From Cyanobacteria bacterium OH_SFB_17 (GTDB lineage Bacteria > Cyanobacteriota > Vampirovibrionia > Gastranaerophilales > Gastranaerophilaceae), in contig JAEWYI010000078.1 in the NCBI GenBank assembly GCA_023395735.1, forward strand, positions 1 through 17,516: a stretch of DNA of 17,516 nt. Reading direction: 5' to 3'. Below are positions 15,459-17,516 of this stretch, piece after piece (the stretch's first letter is position 1; each line of letters opens with the position of its first letter). The position numbers and the translations under genes were made by a program. Below the pieces are notes generated by a model. It was not told the DNA's origin and did not search any database. It saw only the letters and a program-made list of their open reading frames with translations.

Positions 15459-16739
15459 TTATTTAAAAACATCTTTTAATTTTTGAATAATGGAAGTTTT
15501 TTCTTTTTGTTCCCCGACTTTTTCAGCGGCTTTAAGATAGGCATTAACATATGCTTGGATATCATTTTCTTCGAGTGAGAAAATTCTTCCGCCGGCTCTG
15601 TTTTCGTGTCCTCCGCCTTGCCATTCAATATTTTTTGAATTTTTTTTCAGGTAGATTTGCCATTCCTTTTTTGCCTTGCTGATTATGCTGAGTGCTTTCA
15701 TACATTTTGTGTGGACACTCATTTGATAGACGCTTCCACCACTGTAGAAAATCATTGCACCTTTTACGTTTTTAAGAGTTTCTTTTTGTGACTCTGAAAA
15801 AGCGCCGTCTTCTTGTATGTTATTTATCACTCTTCTTCTGAAATCGCCCATTATTGTACTTATTCGTGGGGTGTCGCCACCTAGAGAAAGCCATAGAGGG
15901 TCGTTAGGAGGGATTTTGACGTAGGCAAGTTTTCCGTCTTTTGACACTTTTAAATCAGTAAAAAGTTTTTTCTGGAAAGTTTTTTCATCTTCACTTAGGT
16001 TTGATAAGACGTCCAGATATTTTATTACTTTTGTTTTTGATTCCGGGGTGATTGAATTTGATATTTTTTCATAAATTTCTTTTGAATTTTTATCTTGTAG
16101 CAGGGATTCTGTCGGGATAATCTTTCCAGCTTTGATTTTTACCAATTTTGATTTTTGAAAATCACTTAGCATCCCGCAGTATAGTGTTGTCAGATCTTTT
16201 TCACTTAATTTTTCTCCCATTGCATCAAAAAATCTAAACAATATGCCGCAGCAGGAGCGTGCAGATTTATCGACGTAGAATTCACCGTCCATTTTGTCGC
16301 CTTTTCTTCTTGGATGGTGGTCGAAGCCTGCAATTTGTTTTTTATAATATTGTTCAAATGAGTTGATGTAGGATTTTGGTCTTTTTGATTTTGAGTTGAA
16401 ATCCAGACAGAAAAGGAGGTCTGCTTTTTGGTCTTTGTTTACTGGGTGTTCACTTTCTTGAATGAAAAGTTTTTTTGCTTTTTCTGAATTAACTGCAATT
16501 TCTACTTTTTTCCCCATTTTTTTTAGCCAGTTTCCTAAAACTTCTACAGAGCATCTTGTGTCGTCGTCAGGGGAAGCATGGCAGGAAATGATAATATTGT
16601 CAGCTTTATTGAGCATTTTTTCTCTAAAACGTTTCATCGTGCTTTGAGGCATGATTTTGGCACAAAAGCTTGGGTTTTGCGTTTTTTTGGGTGCAAAACT
16701 TTTCTTGTATTCAAGACTTTGGATAGTATTTGTAATCAT
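15459..16739 (-). CDS. DHH/DHHA1 family phosphoesterase (NrnA/RecJ-like)
   Basis: The family hydrolyses phosphoester bonds in nanoRNAs, pAp or cyclic dinucleotide products using two metal ions. I start it at ATG 16739 (426 residues) because upstream TTG 16763 has no ribosome site, while GGGG lies before this ATG. Motifs in order: CHASPDDDT (H54, D58, D60), D113 in the CLDFN segment, the DHH signature FDHHP (D140, H141, H142), D193 in GMLSD, and the DHHA1 motif GGGHENRAGG at 375-384. Motif I differs from the common HxNPDGDAIGS but keeps both metal-binding aspartates. A roughly 45-residue N-terminal extension precedes the domain. The region between motif IV and DHHA1 is lysine-rich and longer than in NrnA, which may account for the length against about 320. 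Substrate unknown. Confidence 0.85.
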   Translation of the reverse strand: MITNTIQSLEYKKSFAPKKTQNPSFCAKIMPQSTMKRFREKMLNKADNIIISCHASPDDDTRCSVEVLGNWLKKMGKKVEIAVNSEKAKKLFIQESEHPVNKDQKADLLFCLDFNSKSKRPKSYINSFEQYYKKQIAGFDHHPRRKGDKMDGEFYVDKSARSCCGILFRFFDAMGEKLSEKDLTTLYCGMLSDFQKSKLVKIKAGKIIPTESLLQDKNSKEIYEKISNSITPESKTKVIKYLDVLSNLSEDEKTFQKKLFTDLKVSKDGKLAYVKIPPNDPLWLSLGGDTPRISTIMGDFRRRVINNIQEDGAFSESQKETLKNVKGAMIFYSGGSVYQMSVHTKCMKALSIISKAKKEWQIYLKKNSKNIEWQGGGHENRAGGRIFSLEENDIQAYVNAYLKAAEKVGEQKEKTSIIQKLKDVFK

Positions 16740-16819
16740 GTATATTATTTTAACCCCAAACAAAAATAATTTTGCTAATTTTTTATTAAAAATAATCCAA
16801 AAAAACTAGATAGTATCGA

Positions 16820-16847
16820 TTGTTATTTACTTTTTTAGATTTATAAT
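16820..16847 (+). promoter_or_regulatory. Promoter of the exported repeat protein gene
   Basis: TTGTTA (-35, at 16820-16825, four of six) is 16 bp from a perfect TATAAT (-10, at 16842-16847). A GGGAG ribosome site (16860-16864) and ATG 16871 follow, giving a very short leader. Confidence 0.55.
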
Positions 16848-16870
16848 TAAATAAATTTTGGGAGAAAATT

Positions 16871-17365
16871 ATGCAAAAACTTTTAATTAGCTTTATATTG
16901 TTTTTTTTAATCCAGTTACAGGGCTTTTCTACAATGATAGAAGGCGGCGTTAAGTTTGACGTGAATTCTGCTCGGGAATATGTTCAGCAGGAGCAAGTTG
17001 ACAGTATCCAAATTTTAGGGCGTGCGGTTTTTGACAAAAATGACAGCAACATTAAAAGGGTTGTGTATTCTTATAATAATAGTGGTGAGATTATTGGAGA
17101 AACTGTCGAATACAGAGATGCCTTGAACATGGGATATATTTACGTCAACGGCAGGTTAAAATATGTTGATAAATATGACAGGGATACTTCTTTGTACCCG
17201 CATCGCGGGTATCGTTACAACCTTTCAGGAGAGCTTATCTTAACAAGCTTGTCTGTTTCAAAAAACGAGCATTATAGATTTTCGCCTGATGGGAACTTGA
17301 TTGCCCATTCTATAAATGGGATTATTTATGATGAAAACGGAAACGTGATAGGACGAGCGAAGTAA
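16871..17365 (+). CDS. Exported protein with short YxxxGxxI-type repeats
   Basis: A 164-residue protein with a signal peptide (MQKLLISFILFFLIQLQGFS, cleavage near residue 20-21). The mature part carries four similar nine-residue units, YNNSGEIIG (68-76), YNLSGELIL (116-124), FSPDGNLIA (137-145) and YDENGNVIG (153-161), each an aromatic residue followed by a turn with glycine and then a hydrophobic strand. This recalls YD/RHS or MORN-like beta-hairpin repeats, but the match is short and not diagnostic. No cysteine or lipobox is present, so it is probably periplasmic or surface-located. It has its own promoter and a good ribosome site, is divergent from the DHH gene, and no partner gene is visible downstream. 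Confidence 0.7.
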   Translation: MQKLLISFILFFLIQLQGFSTMIEGGVKFDVNSAREYVQQEQVDSIQILGRAVFDKNDSNIKRVVYSYNNSGEIIGETVEYRDALNMGYIYVNGRLKYVDKYDRDTSLYPHRGYRYNLSGELILTSLSVSKNEHYRFSPDGNLIAHSINGIIYDENGNVIGRAK

Positions 17366-17516
17366 TTGTTTGAAATGGTCAAGAATTGGATTTTGAAACG
17401 CAGGCCTCTTTAGTCCAAAACTCCATAAAAAAAAGACCTCTTCAGAAATACAAACGTTAGCGGGAGCCAAGTAGGGACCTCATTTCTAAGGCTCACTTCA
17501 TTCGCCAAGAACTGCG
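17366..17516. other. Terminal stretch with no recognisable gene
   Basis: No convincing reading frame or RNA gene is seen in these last 151 bases. AGGCCTCTTTAG (17402-17413) and AGACCTCTTCAG (17434-17445) form a degenerate direct repeat, and an 8-A run (17427-17434) would be a T-run on the minus strand. The final roughly 60 bases are visibly richer in GC than the neighbouring spacers. The stretch may continue into a repeat or gene beyond the window. Confidence 0.4.

Noticed and set aside
16740..16763. TTG 16763 as the DHH protein start
   Set aside because: No ribosome site precedes it; ATG 16739 has a G-rich stretch at a usable distance.
17258..17470. A 70-codon minus-strand reading frame at the window end
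   Set aside because: It overlaps the exported repeat protein gene, shows no recognisable features and has no clear ribosome site.

Overview
The window is AT-rich bacterial chromosome. Its main landmark is an RNA polymerase operon, rpoB-rpoC1-rpoC2, in which the beta-prime subunit is split into two genes. The downstream half carries a very large insertion (about 650 residues) inside the trigger loop. A split at this point plus an insertion of this size is the arrangement known from the cyanobacterial lineage and plastids. The AT-rich composition and the absence of any photosynthesis gene suggest a non-photosynthetic relative (Vampirovibrionia/Melainabacteria, perhaps Gastranaerophilales). That placement is an inference from gene architecture and remembered family sequences, not from a search.

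Layout. 1-225 is a leader with promoter-like boxes and a small hairpin. 226-9244 holds rpoB, rpoC1 and rpoC2 on the plus strand, closed by a strong bidirectional terminator (9257-9297). An LD-carboxypeptidase gene (9306-10217, minus) converges on it. dnaX (10331-12217, plus) encodes the clamp-loader tau subunit and has two slippery A-rich sites near its 3' end. Its stop codon abuts the stop of a small exported protein gene (12218-12574, minus). A compact PHP-type phosphoesterase (12664-13293, minus) is divergent from a polytopic membrane protein gene (13425-14363, plus), which is followed 7 bp later by a small zinc-ribbon protein (14371-14598). RNase PH (14698-15393, plus) ends before a 21-bp perfect hairpin that separates it from a convergent DHH/DHHA1 phosphoesterase gene (15459-16739, minus). 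A divergent exported protein with four short YxxxGxxI-type repeats (16871-17365) comes next. The last 151 bases hold no convincing gene.

How the genes fit together. The window is mostly housekeeping: transcription (rpoB, rpoC1, rpoC2), replication (dnaX), RNA 3'-end maturation (rph), nucleotide or oligonucleotide phosphoester turnover (PHP and DHH proteins) and murein recycling (LD-carboxypeptidase), mixed with lineage-specific envelope proteins. I see no mobile element, CRISPR array, tRNA, rRNA or obvious defence system. The items most worth a second look are the possible programmed slippage in dnaX, the acidic segment inside the RpoC2 insertion, the repeat-like spacer between rpoB and rpoC1, and an inverted repeat whose two arms form divergent -35 boxes at 13347-13385.
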